The notes under the pieces are model-generated. The model made no database searches and was not told the origin of the DNA. It saw only the letters and a program-made list of their open reading frames with translations. Shown here in pieces: positions 9,775 to 18,119 of a stretch of DNA of 64,000 nt. How positions within the stretch are numbered: the first letter of the stretch is position 1; each line of letters opens with the position of its first letter. Position numbers and translations under genes: made by a program. This stretch comes from CAVONV01 sp963697355 (GTDB lineage: Bacteria; Acidobacteriota; Vicinamibacteria; Marinacidobacterales; DATDRI01), in assembly GCA_963697355.1 (NCBI GenBank), contig CAVONV010000005.1, positions 5,991 through 69,990 on the forward strand, read 5' to 3'.

Positions 9775-10931
9775 AGCGACGACTGCCGTGAAGAACATCT
9801 CTTTCGCACCAGCTTCAGGTACAAGTGATGGAGATGCTCGGAGATCGTTACCAATCCGAACCCGGATAGGACGTGCTCGCGGCCTCGCTGTCCCAGTTCT
9901 GCTCGCAGATGCTCATCACCGAAAAGCTGGAGAAGACCGTTCCGGAGTGCGTCCGGTTCGGCGGGCGGGACAAGCCATCCCGTCTGCCCATGGATGACGA
10001 TATCCGAGGCTCCACCGACATCGGTCACTACTGCGGCGAGGCCTACGGCCAGTGCTTCAAGGGTAGCCACGGACAGACCCTCCGCAACAGATGGAAGGAC
10101 GAATACGTCGGCCGCACGCAGAAAGGGAACAACCTCCTCTACGCCGCCCAGGAAACGCACACCCTCTCCCGCCGCCCGTCGGAGCGAATGTTCTTCGCTT
10201 CCCGCACCGAGTAGGAGGAGTGTCGCTCGTGAGTGGACTGCGCGCACCTGCGGCCAGATCTTCAAGAGATCGGCAATACCTTTTTCGGGCACCAGCCGTC
10301 CGGAGAATAGCGCCACAGGGGCGGCGGGCAAGTCGAGCTTTTGTCTCAGGCTCCTTTTCTCTTCGGGTGAGGCAGGGGAAAAATGATCGGTGTCGACTCC
10401 GTTGGGAATGCAACTCAATCGTTGGGGTTCGATATCGACGTCCAGCAGCTCTTTTTCGATATCCTTACTGATGACTACGAATGCATCGACATGGCGCCGA
10501 AACCAATCGAGGCGGCGTGTGCCCAGTAGCTTGCGCTTGAGCCTTTTCACATCACCAATGGCACCGCTGCGATGAGCGGTGACGACGATCGGCATGCCCA
10601 ACAGAGTTTTGGCGAACAAAGCTGTCGTACCGGGGGAGAAGAGCTCGTGGGCATGTACGATATCAGGACGCAGGCGTCGCAGCTCAGCCAGCGCACCGAG
10701 AGTGAAAACAAGCGAAGCCAACGGCTTCGGGCCGGGGACCGGCAATCGTCTGACCGGAACACCCCGAATCTTCTCACGGGACGGTAAGCCCGGATCTCGT
10801 CGGGTGAAGACACGTACGTCGACACCTCTTGCCATGAGCGTAGGGGTCAAAGCCGCTAGTTGACGTTCGGCGCCCCCGATGCGGGGATAGTAGCCGTGGG
10901 AGAGCATTGCCACGGTCAGGTCCTTTTTCAT
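9771..10931 (-). CDS. Glycosyltransferase family 4
   Basis: 386 residues. It starts with the GT4 acceptor-side motif AMLSHGYYPRIGGAERQLA and contains PDIVHAHELFSPGTTAL, VALFSGRLVPEKGIADLL and the donor-binding DVFVLPSVAEGLSVATLEAL. The start codon overlaps the preceding gene's stop (ATGA at 10928-10931) and its own stop overlaps the next gene's start, so translation of three successive glycosyltransferases is coupled. Function: transfer of a sugar from a nucleotide donor to the lipid-linked oligosaccharide; specificity unknown. Confidence 0.88.
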   Translation of the reverse strand: MKKDLTVAMLSHGYYPRIGGAERQLAALTPTLMARGVDVRVFTRRDPGLPSREKIRGVPVRRLPVPGPKPLASLVFTLGALAELRRLRPDIVHAHELFSPGTTALFAKTLLGMPIVVTAHRSGAIGDVKRLKRKLLGTRRLDWFRRHVDAFVVISKDIEKELLDVDIEPQRLSCIPNGVDTDHFSPASPEEKRSLRQKLDLPAAPVALFSGRLVPEKGIADLLKIWPQVRAVHSRATLLLLGAGSEEHSLRRAAGEGVRFLGGVEEVVPFLRAADVFVLPSVAEGLSVATLEALAVGLAAVVTDVGGASDIVIHGQTGWLVPPAEPDALRNGLLQLFGDEHLRAELGQRGREHVLSGFGLVTISEHLHHLYLKLVRKRCSSRQSSL

Positions 10932-12136
10932 TGCCCCTCCAGCTTGGGAGGAGCAGTGTCAGCCTTGGCTTGCAGTAACTCGGAATAAAGCGAGAGAAGC
11001 TTCCTCACCCAAGTATCGACGCTGTATTCAACAGATACGTGCTCTCGACCGGCCTCACCCAATCTCTTTGCCCGATGAGGATCACGGATCAAGGTGTCGA
11101 GAGATTCCTGCAACAAAGAAGGCTGCCCCGGAGGTACGAGGATACCGGTGTGGCTTGAAACCAGGTTCGGGATATCTCCCACTTCGGTTGCCACCACAGG
11201 AAGCCCGGCGGCCATCGCCTCGAGAACGGCCAGCGGCAAACCCTCGATTTGTGACGCAGTTACGAAAATGTCACTTGCGGCGAGTAAACGGGGAACGCCC
11301 TCCTGGGCACCGAGGAGCCGGGCGTTTTTTTCGAGGCCGAGTCGTCGGATCTCCTGTTCCAGTTCGCCTCGCATTTTGCCCTCTCCCGCGATAGCCAAGG
11401 CCGCTGAAGGATGGGCCGCGACGAGATCGGCAAAGGCGGTAAGAAGATCCCGGTGTCCTTTCTGTGCTGTCAGTCTACCGACACAGATAATCAAAGGCCC
11501 AGAGGAAGTTGCTCCCATCGCCGAGCGGAGTTTCGTCCTTTCACCCGGCGAGAGTGAAGGGGCCCGTTCGACGGGATTAGGGATGATATCCAGACGGTGG
11601 CCGCGTAGCCGGTGGCTATTCGCCTCCGCTACGACGCGGCCCACACCAATCACTCTCCTGGCTCCAAATCGTAGAGCCCATGTCTCCAAGGAGCTTCTCA
11701 GTCGATCGGGATCTTCGCCCTCACTATGGAGCGAGGCAACTACCGGTATTCCCGTGATGCGTCCGCAAAATGAGCCGAGGCTGTTGGCAAAAGTCAAGTG
11801 TGTGTGGAGGAGATCAAATTTCTCGCTCTTCAGGAATCGATAGAGTCGGACGATGCGACGCGGTTCAACTAGCTTCGCCCCCGGATATGTTTCCACTCTG
11901 GTTCCCTGAGCATCCAGCTCCCGGGCGATAGACGGGCTGCCATTATGCCGCAGGCTGATGATGGTGAGATCCAGACTCTCACGAGGCACGGCCCGTGCCA
12001 ATATCGTCAATAGCTTTTGGGCACCTCCTATGTTCAAGGAATCGATCATATGGGCGACGCGCAGAGGGGTGCTCGTAGGTTGTGCCGACGAAGTTCGGCC
12101 CTTCCCAGAGTCGACTGAATGGTGTTTGGTCTTCAC
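10928..12136 (-). CDS. Glycosyltransferase family 4
   Basis: 402 residues if the GTG at 12136 is used. The frame is open back to 12310 but would overlap the flippase gene, and the true family start is near LRVAHMIDSLNIGGAQ about 25 residues further in, so the exact start is uncertain. Motifs: FDLLHTHLTFANSLG, IICVGRLTAQKGHRDLLTAF and DIFVTASQIEGLPLAVLEAM, ending SHTGILVPPGQP. This is a standard retaining GT4 enzyme for repeat-unit assembly. It overlaps the next gene by 4 bases and follows the flippase by 32 bases. Confidence 0.85.
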   Translation of the reverse strand: MKTKHHSVDSGKGRTSSAQPTSTPLRVAHMIDSLNIGGAQKLLTILARAVPRESLDLTIISLRHNGSPSIARELDAQGTRVETYPGAKLVEPRRIVRLYRFLKSEKFDLLHTHLTFANSLGSFCGRITGIPVVASLHSEGEDPDRLRSSLETWALRFGARRVIGVGRVVAEANSHRLRGHRLDIIPNPVERAPSLSPGERTKLRSAMGATSSGPLIICVGRLTAQKGHRDLLTAFADLVAAHPSAALAIAGEGKMRGELEQEIRRLGLEKNARLLGAQEGVPRLLAASDIFVTASQIEGLPLAVLEAMAAGLPVVATEVGDIPNLVSSHTGILVPPGQPSLLQESLDTLIRDPHRAKRLGEAGREHVSVEYSVDTWVRKLLSLYSELLQAKADTAPPKLEGQ

Positions 12137-12168
12137 CGCAATTTCATGATCTGGACGATGCCAGGGTT

Positions 12169-13668
12169 CTATTTGACCGGTGTTTCTTCTCCCGGAGAAT
12201 AGGACGTGCCTATCGGGTTCTTTGGTTGTGGAATGACGAAACGAATGGCTTGCGCTATGAGTTTCCTGTCCGTCACCCAGATGGTCACGCCGTAGAACAA
12301 CGCTCCACAAGCAACCGAGGTAGCGAGTCGTCCGACAGAGTCCATATCGGACAATGGTCTCGCTATGGCGAGAAGAGCGATGGCCATGACCAGCGCCGCA
12401 CCTCCCGCCGGCCGGAGCGTGTCGAGGACCTCAACCGGCCGCAAGGCGAGGATCCTGCTCACGATTCCGAGCTCCACGATGGTCATCACCGAAGCAATGA
12501 TTAGAAGACCAAGTGCCACGTGGACAATGCCATACCCCGCGGCGTACCAGAGTACGGGGAGGGTGATTGACAATCTCAACAAACCAAGCCGAGTCAAGAT
12601 GCTCGGACGTCCGGTAGCTTTGTAGAGGTCACCGGCGTTGAAGCTCAGGGAATATACCATTGAGGAAAGAGCGAGTACCTGCATAGCTGGTGCGGCCGGA
12701 GCCCAACGGTCTGAAAAAAAAACACTCACAAAATCAGGTGCGATCAGGGCCATCCCGAAGCCCGCCGGAACCGTGAACAAAGAGACGAAACGCAAGGTCG
12801 TGATCCAGGCCGAACGCAGGGCCCCCAAGTCGTCCTGTAGTTTGGCGTAGGTAGGGAAGACCACCTGCGCAGTGAGGTAGCAGATATTGATGATCGCGAG
12901 CTCGGGTAGCCGGAAAGCCATTGTGTAGAAACCCAAGGCGGTGGCATCGAGCCGGTGGCCGATGATCAGATAATCTGCGTTCATCAGAATCGTGCCCAGA
13001 ATATTGACGCTTACGATTTGGAGGCCGTATCTCAGAAGGGTACCCGCTATCTCACGATCGAAATCGAGTTTGAGCGTCCTAGAGCTCATTCGCATGTAGA
13101 GTGCGGTGGCGCCGATGCGCCCCGCCATTTGTCCCCATACCAGACTCCATACGCCCCACCCTAGAAGAGCCAGAGTGATGGAGACGCCTCCTTTCAGCAG
13201 GGATTTGGTCAATTCGGGTACGATTCTTTTTCTGAAGTGGAGCTCTTTCTTCAACAGTGATTCCGGGATGCTGCTCACCCCGGAGATGATGAAGCTGGCC
13301 GCGAGTACGCGGATGATATCGACAAGCTGGGGCTCATCGAAGAACGCTGCGACATAGGGAGCCCCCACGAGGGCTAGAAAGGTCAGGGTGGCGCCGGTCA
13401 GGATACTCAGCAGGAGGCCGACGCGGAAGGCCTTGTCCGCGCCACTCTGCAAGTAAATATAGGCTGCACCGATGCCACCGTCACTCATTTTTTCGAATAG
13501 GTTGATCGCCAGTAAGCCCAAACTGAAGAGTCCAAAATCTTCGGGCATCAGGATCCGGGCCAACAAAACAACGCTCAAGAAGGTAACGCTCTTGCTCAAA
13601 GCGAACGTGGCGTAGTTCCAGAAGGTTCCGCGGACCGCCGCTTGATGTAAACGACTAGGACCACTCAT
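12169..13668 (-). CDS. Lipid-linked oligosaccharide flippase (Wzx/PST family)
   Basis: 499 residues with 12-14 hydrophobic helices. The N terminus (AAVRGTFWNYATFALSKSV, LLARILMPEDFGLFSL) is characteristic of MOP-superfamily polysaccharide flippases. It should move the undecaprenyl-linked repeat unit from the cytoplasmic to the periplasmic leaflet. The start overlaps the stop of the polymerase gene (ATGA, 13665-13668). With Wzy and Wzz beside it, the locus is a Wzx/Wzy-dependent rather than an ABC-transporter-dependent system. Confidence 0.88.
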   Translation of the reverse strand: MSGPSRLHQAAVRGTFWNYATFALSKSVTFLSVVLLARILMPEDFGLFSLGLLAINLFEKMSDGGIGAAYIYLQSGADKAFRVGLLLSILTGATLTFLALVGAPYVAAFFDEPQLVDIIRVLAASFIISGVSSIPESLLKKELHFRKRIVPELTKSLLKGGVSITLALLGWGVWSLVWGQMAGRIGATALYMRMSSRTLKLDFDREIAGTLLRYGLQIVSVNILGTILMNADYLIIGHRLDATALGFYTMAFRLPELAIINICYLTAQVVFPTYAKLQDDLGALRSAWITTLRFVSLFTVPAGFGMALIAPDFVSVFFSDRWAPAAPAMQVLALSSMVYSLSFNAGDLYKATGRPSILTRLGLLRLSITLPVLWYAAGYGIVHVALGLLIIASVMTIVELGIVSRILALRPVEVLDTLRPAGGAALVMAIALLAIARPLSDMDSVGRLATSVACGALFYGVTIWVTDRKLIAQAIRFVIPQPKNPIGTSYSPGEETPVK

Positions 13669-15173
13669 GAGAGCCCGCCTTGGGCTGCAGGGGCCGGGAG
13701 GACGTCTTTCTCTGTTTCTGCCGAGCCCGCGACCTCGAGGTCGGCCACCCGTGCTGCCCCGAAGGCTACTCCCACCAAGAGCCAGAAGAATCGCGGGTAC
13801 GCTCCGTGCAGGAACATCGAGCCGACTAGATAGGCCAGAATGGATACGCGGAGTGCGTTGACGATGTGCGTCCCGTCGGCCAGGCCGGCTTTAGCGAAAT
13901 TCTGGCCCGCATTCTTCAACCCGTGAAACAATCCTCCCAAGAGCAGTCCGAAGGCGACCAAACCGAGAAGTCCGTTCTCGGCGGCAATCTCGAGGTAAAG
14001 ATTGTGCGGAGTGCGGGATTCCTTCCGTGAATCGATGCCTTCCTCGAGAGAATATTTCTGGAATTGGACGGGATAATTCTGGAGACCGACTCCCAACAGC
14101 GGATGCTCCAGGAACATCAGCATCCCCACAGCCATCTCGCCCCGACGCCCTCGGAGAGCGGAATCCGCCTCGCGCTGTTCGCCGAAAAGAGTACCAATGA
14201 CCGGAATGGTCCGCATCCGTTCGACGTAAGAAGAAGGGAGTAGTGGGGTGAGCAGAAGGATGAGGACCAACAACGACACGGCATGGATCGGGCGGCGGAA
14301 AGAGGGTAGCAGCAACATCCCCAGGACAAAGAGTAACGCGACGAATCCGCCTCGAGAGTAGGTGAAGATGATGGCCAGACTGCAGATGCCAGCCGTGGCG
14401 CCGGCGATGACCCGCAGCATCCGGGATGGCTCGTTTCGCATCCGGTCTATCGCTAGTGGTACCAGCGGGATGAGGATCAGAGCAAAGAAGTTCGGGTCGC
14501 CGAGAGGCCCCGAGACCCGATAGGAATCCGTTCGCCCGACGATGTGCTTGATCGCCGCCCGTCCGTAGCCCCAGTATGTTGTTTCAAAGGTTCCCGTCTG
14601 GTGCTGATAGACGCTGACGGAGCCCATGATGAGGCCCGCGGCGATGAGAACCCACACGACCCGCCGCAAAGTCGTCAATCTGTGAAGGAGAAGAACCAGC
14701 AGCACCGCGATGAGGCCGTTCTTGGCGAAATTGCCAGAGGCCTCGACGACGCGGTCGGGTTCTGCGGCGACCAGGATCGACGCCAGACCGACCAAGCCGA
14801 CCAGGGATATGAATGCAGCCGGTGCTTCCCACCCTCGCTTGGGCGGCGCCACTGTAATCCAACGCAGGACCAGGACGGCGCAGAGAAGGACTATCCAAGG
14901 TAACGCAATAGAAGGCGCTCCGTGTTCGTAGATCAATACATCGGAGAGCCTCATGTAGACCATGAAGCAGAGCACCATCAATCCTAGGTCCAGCGAATAG
15001 ACGGTACCGAGGACTGCGAGACCTGCCAGCGCAGCTGCAATGAGATAGATGGGTGTGGAGACGGCTCCGACAAGGATGCCTGCCACTACTCCGATTCCAG
15101 CAGCAATCAACAGTGAAAGCCAAACCGGTCGCGAGTTCTCCTCGTTCAAGGTCGAGCTCAATTGTAGATTCAT
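13665..15173 (-). CDS. O-antigen/exopolysaccharide polymerase (Wzy, O-antigen ligase-like)
   Basis: 502 residues from the ATG at 15173 (a TTG two codons upstream is the alternative). About 12 membrane helices surround a large periplasmic loop containing the ligase/polymerase signature region GRRGEMAVGMLMFLEHPLLGVG followed by TPHNLYLEIAAENGLLGL. The His in PHNLYL and the preceding Arg-rich loop are typical of PF04932 proteins. It would join flipped repeat units into the chain in the periplasm. It sits between the flippase and a GT4 gene (38-base gap). Confidence 0.87.
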   Translation of the reverse strand: MNLQLSSTLNEENSRPVWLSLLIAAGIGVVAGILVGAVSTPIYLIAAALAGLAVLGTVYSLDLGLMVLCFMVYMRLSDVLIYEHGAPSIALPWIVLLCAVLVLRWITVAPPKRGWEAPAAFISLVGLVGLASILVAAEPDRVVEASGNFAKNGLIAVLLVLLLHRLTTLRRVVWVLIAAGLIMGSVSVYQHQTGTFETTYWGYGRAAIKHIVGRTDSYRVSGPLGDPNFFALILIPLVPLAIDRMRNEPSRMLRVIAGATAGICSLAIIFTYSRGGFVALLFVLGMLLLPSFRRPIHAVSLLVLILLLTPLLPSSYVERMRTIPVIGTLFGEQREADSALRGRRGEMAVGMLMFLEHPLLGVGLQNYPVQFQKYSLEEGIDSRKESRTPHNLYLEIAAENGLLGLVAFGLLLGGLFHGLKNAGQNFAKAGLADGTHIVNALRVSILAYLVGSMFLHGAYPRFFWLLVGVAFGAARVADLEVAGSAETEKDVLPAPAAQGGLS

Positions 15174-15211
15174 CACCAAAGCCTATCGGAATCGTCTGCA
15201 GCGCCTCTGAA

Positions 15212-16501
15212 CTACCGAGATGGGAAAGACGATGACGCCGTCTCGAGCTCTGACGCAACTTGCTGAGGCGTTGCCTTTCTGATCGTCTTGTCGAGAAAAG
15301 CCGCCAGAAGGCGAACATTGTCTTTTACGTCGAATTCACTGAGTACGAGCGCACGACCTCGTTGGGCAACCTTTCTGGCTGCTCGTTGATCAGCATGAAC
15401 GGTCTCGATCGCATCGGCGAGTGCTTCGGGTTCGTTTGGCGGTACTAGGTATCCGGTTTCACCATCCCGAATCAGCTCAGGGATACCCGAGATGGCACTA
15501 GCGACAACCGGCAGCTCACAGGCGAGAGCTTCCATGATGGCCACTGGAATTCCCTCCATCTTACGTGAGGCGGTGACAACGCTCGGCTGAACGAAACAAT
15601 CAGCCATGGGCAGCATCTGCGCCACTGTCTCCTGAGTCTTGGCGCCGCAAAGCTCAACCTCGTCCGAGAGATCTAGCTCTGTGATCAACCGCTCTAGGGA
15701 GAGTCGTTCTTCACCTTCGCCGATAATCAGACATCTTAGGGAGATATCCCGCTCTTTTAGGATGGCGCAGGCTCTCAGCAATGTGCGGTGGCCTTTGTAT
15801 TGCTGCAAGCTCCCGACGGAAACCATGTTGAAGAGATCATTCGACATTGTCGTGTCACTTCGTCTCGAATAGGAGTTAGGAGTGATTCCGCAGTGGATGA
15901 CATGGATTTTTTCCCTGACCCAATCGCCCAGCAGATCCGAGAGGTAGTTGCGGTTGAACTCGGAGATCGACACTACAAAAGAAGAATCGCGCAACTTTGT
16001 CGCCAACATGGAGTGTTCTACGAAAATATCGTGCGCATGTACGGTGAGGCTGTAACGGATCCCCGTCAAATGGTGCACGATCCAGGCCACGAGAGCAGGG
16101 TGTGTGGCGTAGTGAGCATGTATGTGGTCGATTTCGTCATCCACCATCTTCCGCGCCATGAGAACGGCTTTTGGAAATAGAACCAGCGCCCGAATGAGGA
16201 ATTCCAGGCTTCCCCGGTTCTCCCATACCACCTGTGCCCACAGTCGAAAGTACAGAACGGGGTGGGCCGCCAGCACTTGCAGGTTGGCTAAGATAAGGGA
16301 GAGAGAAAAAAACGGAGTGAAACGGGACTTCTCCTCCCAGCCAACGGTGTCACGGTGAGTGATGGTTTGTTTCTGCCGGATCAAAGGGTAGGGAGTAACC
16401 TCCCACCCCTGGTCTTCCAGTTCAACCATCTCCCGCAAGATAAAGGTCTCCGGCAGGTGCGGAAAGCGCGACATGACGAATGCAATACGCTTGCCGATCA
16501 A
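15212..16501 (-). CDS. Glycosyltransferase family 4
   Basis: 429 residues if translation starts at the TTG at 16501, which overlaps the upstream stop (TTGA). The frame is open further upstream but would run into the sugar-transferase gene, and family-like sequence begins exactly here (IAFVMSRFPHLPETFILREM). Motifs: IDHIHAHYATHPALVA, SLTVHAHDIF, then MVSVGSLQQYKGHRTLLRA and the donor site ADCFVQPSVV with GIPVAIMEALACELPVV. This branch is often found next to priming transferases and is likely to add the second sugar of the repeat. Confidence 0.85.
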   Translation of the reverse strand: MIGKRIAFVMSRFPHLPETFILREMVELEDQGWEVTPYPLIRQKQTITHRDTVGWEEKSRFTPFFSLSLILANLQVLAAHPVLYFRLWAQVVWENRGSLEFLIRALVLFPKAVLMARKMVDDEIDHIHAHYATHPALVAWIVHHLTGIRYSLTVHAHDIFVEHSMLATKLRDSSFVVSISEFNRNYLSDLLGDWVREKIHVIHCGITPNSYSRRSDTTMSNDLFNMVSVGSLQQYKGHRTLLRACAILKERDISLRCLIIGEGEERLSLERLITELDLSDEVELCGAKTQETVAQMLPMADCFVQPSVVTASRKMEGIPVAIMEALACELPVVASAISGIPELIRDGETGYLVPPNEPEALADAIETVHADQRAARKVAQRGRALVLSEFDVKDNVRLLAAFLDKTIRKATPQQVASELETASSSFPSR

Positions 16502-17208
16502 TGTGCGCCTCGTTGGGCGAGAACACTTGTGAGGGTCCTCAGCAGGATTTCCATGTCGAGCAACAGACATCTGTGCTCGATATAGGCGATATCCATCCTT
16601 AGTCTGTCGTCGAAGTCCGTATTGCCTCGTCCACAGATTTGCCACAATCCGGTCAGTCCCGGCTCGACATCGAGACGCTCGGTATGCCAAAGAGAGTACG
16701 TAGAAGGTGAGAACGAAGTCGGACGCGGGCCGACGAGGCTCATGTCGTTCAGGAGAACATTGAACATTTGGGGCAGTTCGTCGAGGCTGGTTTTCCGAAG
16801 TAAACGTCCGAGACGGGTGACACGGGGATCATCTGTGATTTTGAAATCAGGCCACTTCAACTCATTGAGATGGGTGAGTTGCGTCTTCATTTCTTCGGCA
16901 TTGGGGACCATCGTGCGGAACTTGTACATCCGAAAACGGCGACCGTTTTTGCCTGTGCGAAGCTGATAGAAAAAGACTGATCCCTTCGGTGCTTCGAGCT
17001 TGACGACCAGGGCACATACGAGAAGCGCCGGAATCCAGATCGGGGCGCTTGCTAGGCATAAGCTCAGATCAAGGACCCGTTTCGCATACCGATAGATTCT
17101 CCCATTCAGGATGCGTTTCTCCGGCCGGAAACGACTCAACCATTGAACCTGTTGGTAGACGTCCGCCGGCACAGACGTCATCGGCAAAAAGTCGTCTCTA
17201 TCCTTCAT
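16498..17208 (-). CDS. Priming sugar-phosphate transferase (WbaP/WcaJ-type, short form)
   Basis: 236 residues. The catalytic domain of bacterial sugar transferases is complete: KRVLDLSLCLASAPIWIPAL (re-entrant membrane helix), GSVFFYQLRTGKNGRRFRMYKFRTM, then RVTRLGRLLRKTSLDELPQ (Asp-Glu pair) and LVGPRPT, ending PGLTGLWQICGRG. It lacks the N-terminal membrane bundle of full-length WbaP, so it is of the monotopic PglC/short type. It attaches the first sugar-1-phosphate to undecaprenyl phosphate on the cytoplasmic face. Its start overlaps the end of the GGDEF-like gene (ATGA, 17205-17208), so the two are translationally coupled. Confidence 0.9.
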   Translation of the reverse strand: MKDRDDFLPMTSVPADVYQQVQWLSRFRPEKRILNGRIYRYAKRVLDLSLCLASAPIWIPALLVCALVVKLEAPKGSVFFYQLRTGKNGRRFRMYKFRTMVPNAEEMKTQLTHLNELKWPDFKITDDPRVTRLGRLLRKTSLDELPQMFNVLLNDMSLVGPRPTSFSPSTYSLWHTERLDVEPGLTGLWQICGRGNTDFDDRLRMDIAYIEHRCLLLDMEILLRTLTSVLAQRGAH

Positions 17209-18077
17209 ACGGCCGGTTTCATCTGATCACGTACCTGTTTCTGCTGCTCCGATTCCTTCAGTGATAGGTTCGACTCGGCACAACGCACAAGTTCCTCGAG
17301 GGTTAGTGCTTGACCGGGAAAAGAAGCGGTGCCGCAAGCGAGGGGTACGCCGATCTTTTTGGCGGAAGCGTTGATACTCTGCGACACTTTCATCGCCCCT
17401 TCCGGGTGGGTCTCGGGGCAGATGATCACGAAACGGCCGGAATTCCGTTGTTCTACAGCCAGATCGGTACGGCGGATGCACCGGTCGATAACGCCGGCCA
17501 GATTGGCCACTGCGTAGCGTTGTATCATCGACCGTTGTACTTCCAGCACTGCATCGTTGAGGCGCAGGGCTGCGGAGTCGACGTCAGGTTCCACCACCAA
17601 CACGCTCAGCGGTCGTTTGTGACGACGGCTCAGCATGAGGGCTCTCTTGACGTCCACCGAGGCCTCTTCCCAGGTTCTAACTCCACGGCCCGCATTGGCC
17701 ATCGTGATGGCTCGAACGGCATCTTCGAAGTCCCACAGTACTGTGGCTAGGCGATGAGCTAGAACAACCAGGACAAGGACGAATGATACTTCGGTTATGG
17801 AAAGGTAGGTGTAGATGCCGCCGACAATCGGCCGGGAGTCGATAGCATAGACTTTGATGATGAGATAAATCAACGCCCACATGGAGCCGATGAGTAACAC
17901 GCTGACCTTCGAGAACGCGGGAACGGTGAGGGTGAGAACGACGGCTACGGCTGCCACTAGATACACGGAGGAATCGAGGTTGATGAGATTCTCTGATCCA
18001 ACATCCAGCCTTTCTACGTTGAAGAAGAAAGTCAGGGCGACAGCCATGGCAACAATGGTAAGCCGCTGTCTCTTCAT
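17205..18077 (-). CDS. Membrane protein with degenerate GGDEF-like domain
   Basis: 290 residues. Four hydrophobic segments lie at about 5-20, 33-52, 58-75 and 85-110. The C-terminal half (about 145-285) follows the order of a diguanylate cyclase: RPLSVLVVEPD in place of the first strand, RRTDLAVEQRNSGRFVIICPET where RxDxxxRxGGDEF is expected, and LACGTASFPGQALTLEELVRCAESNL at the end. The signature GGDEF is NSGRF, so it should not make c-di-GMP; it may bind it or act as a structural partner. Its place between wzz and the coupled priming transferase suggests control of polysaccharide initiation. Homology is inferred by motif order only. Confidence 0.65.
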   Translation of the reverse strand: MKRQRLTIVAMAVALTFFFNVERLDVGSENLINLDSSVYLVAAVAVVLTLTVPAFSKVSVLLIGSMWALIYLIIKVYAIDSRPIVGGIYTYLSITEVSFVLVLVVLAHRLATVLWDFEDAVRAITMANAGRGVRTWEEASVDVKRALMLSRRHKRPLSVLVVEPDVDSAALRLNDAVLEVQRSMIQRYAVANLAGVIDRCIRRTDLAVEQRNSGRFVIICPETHPEGAMKVSQSINASAKKIGVPLACGTASFPGQALTLEELVRCAESNLSLKESEQQKQVRDQMKPAV

Positions 18078-18119
18078 TGCCTGAGCTACTCCTTTGTTAT
18101 GAGGAAGGGATTGAGCCTC

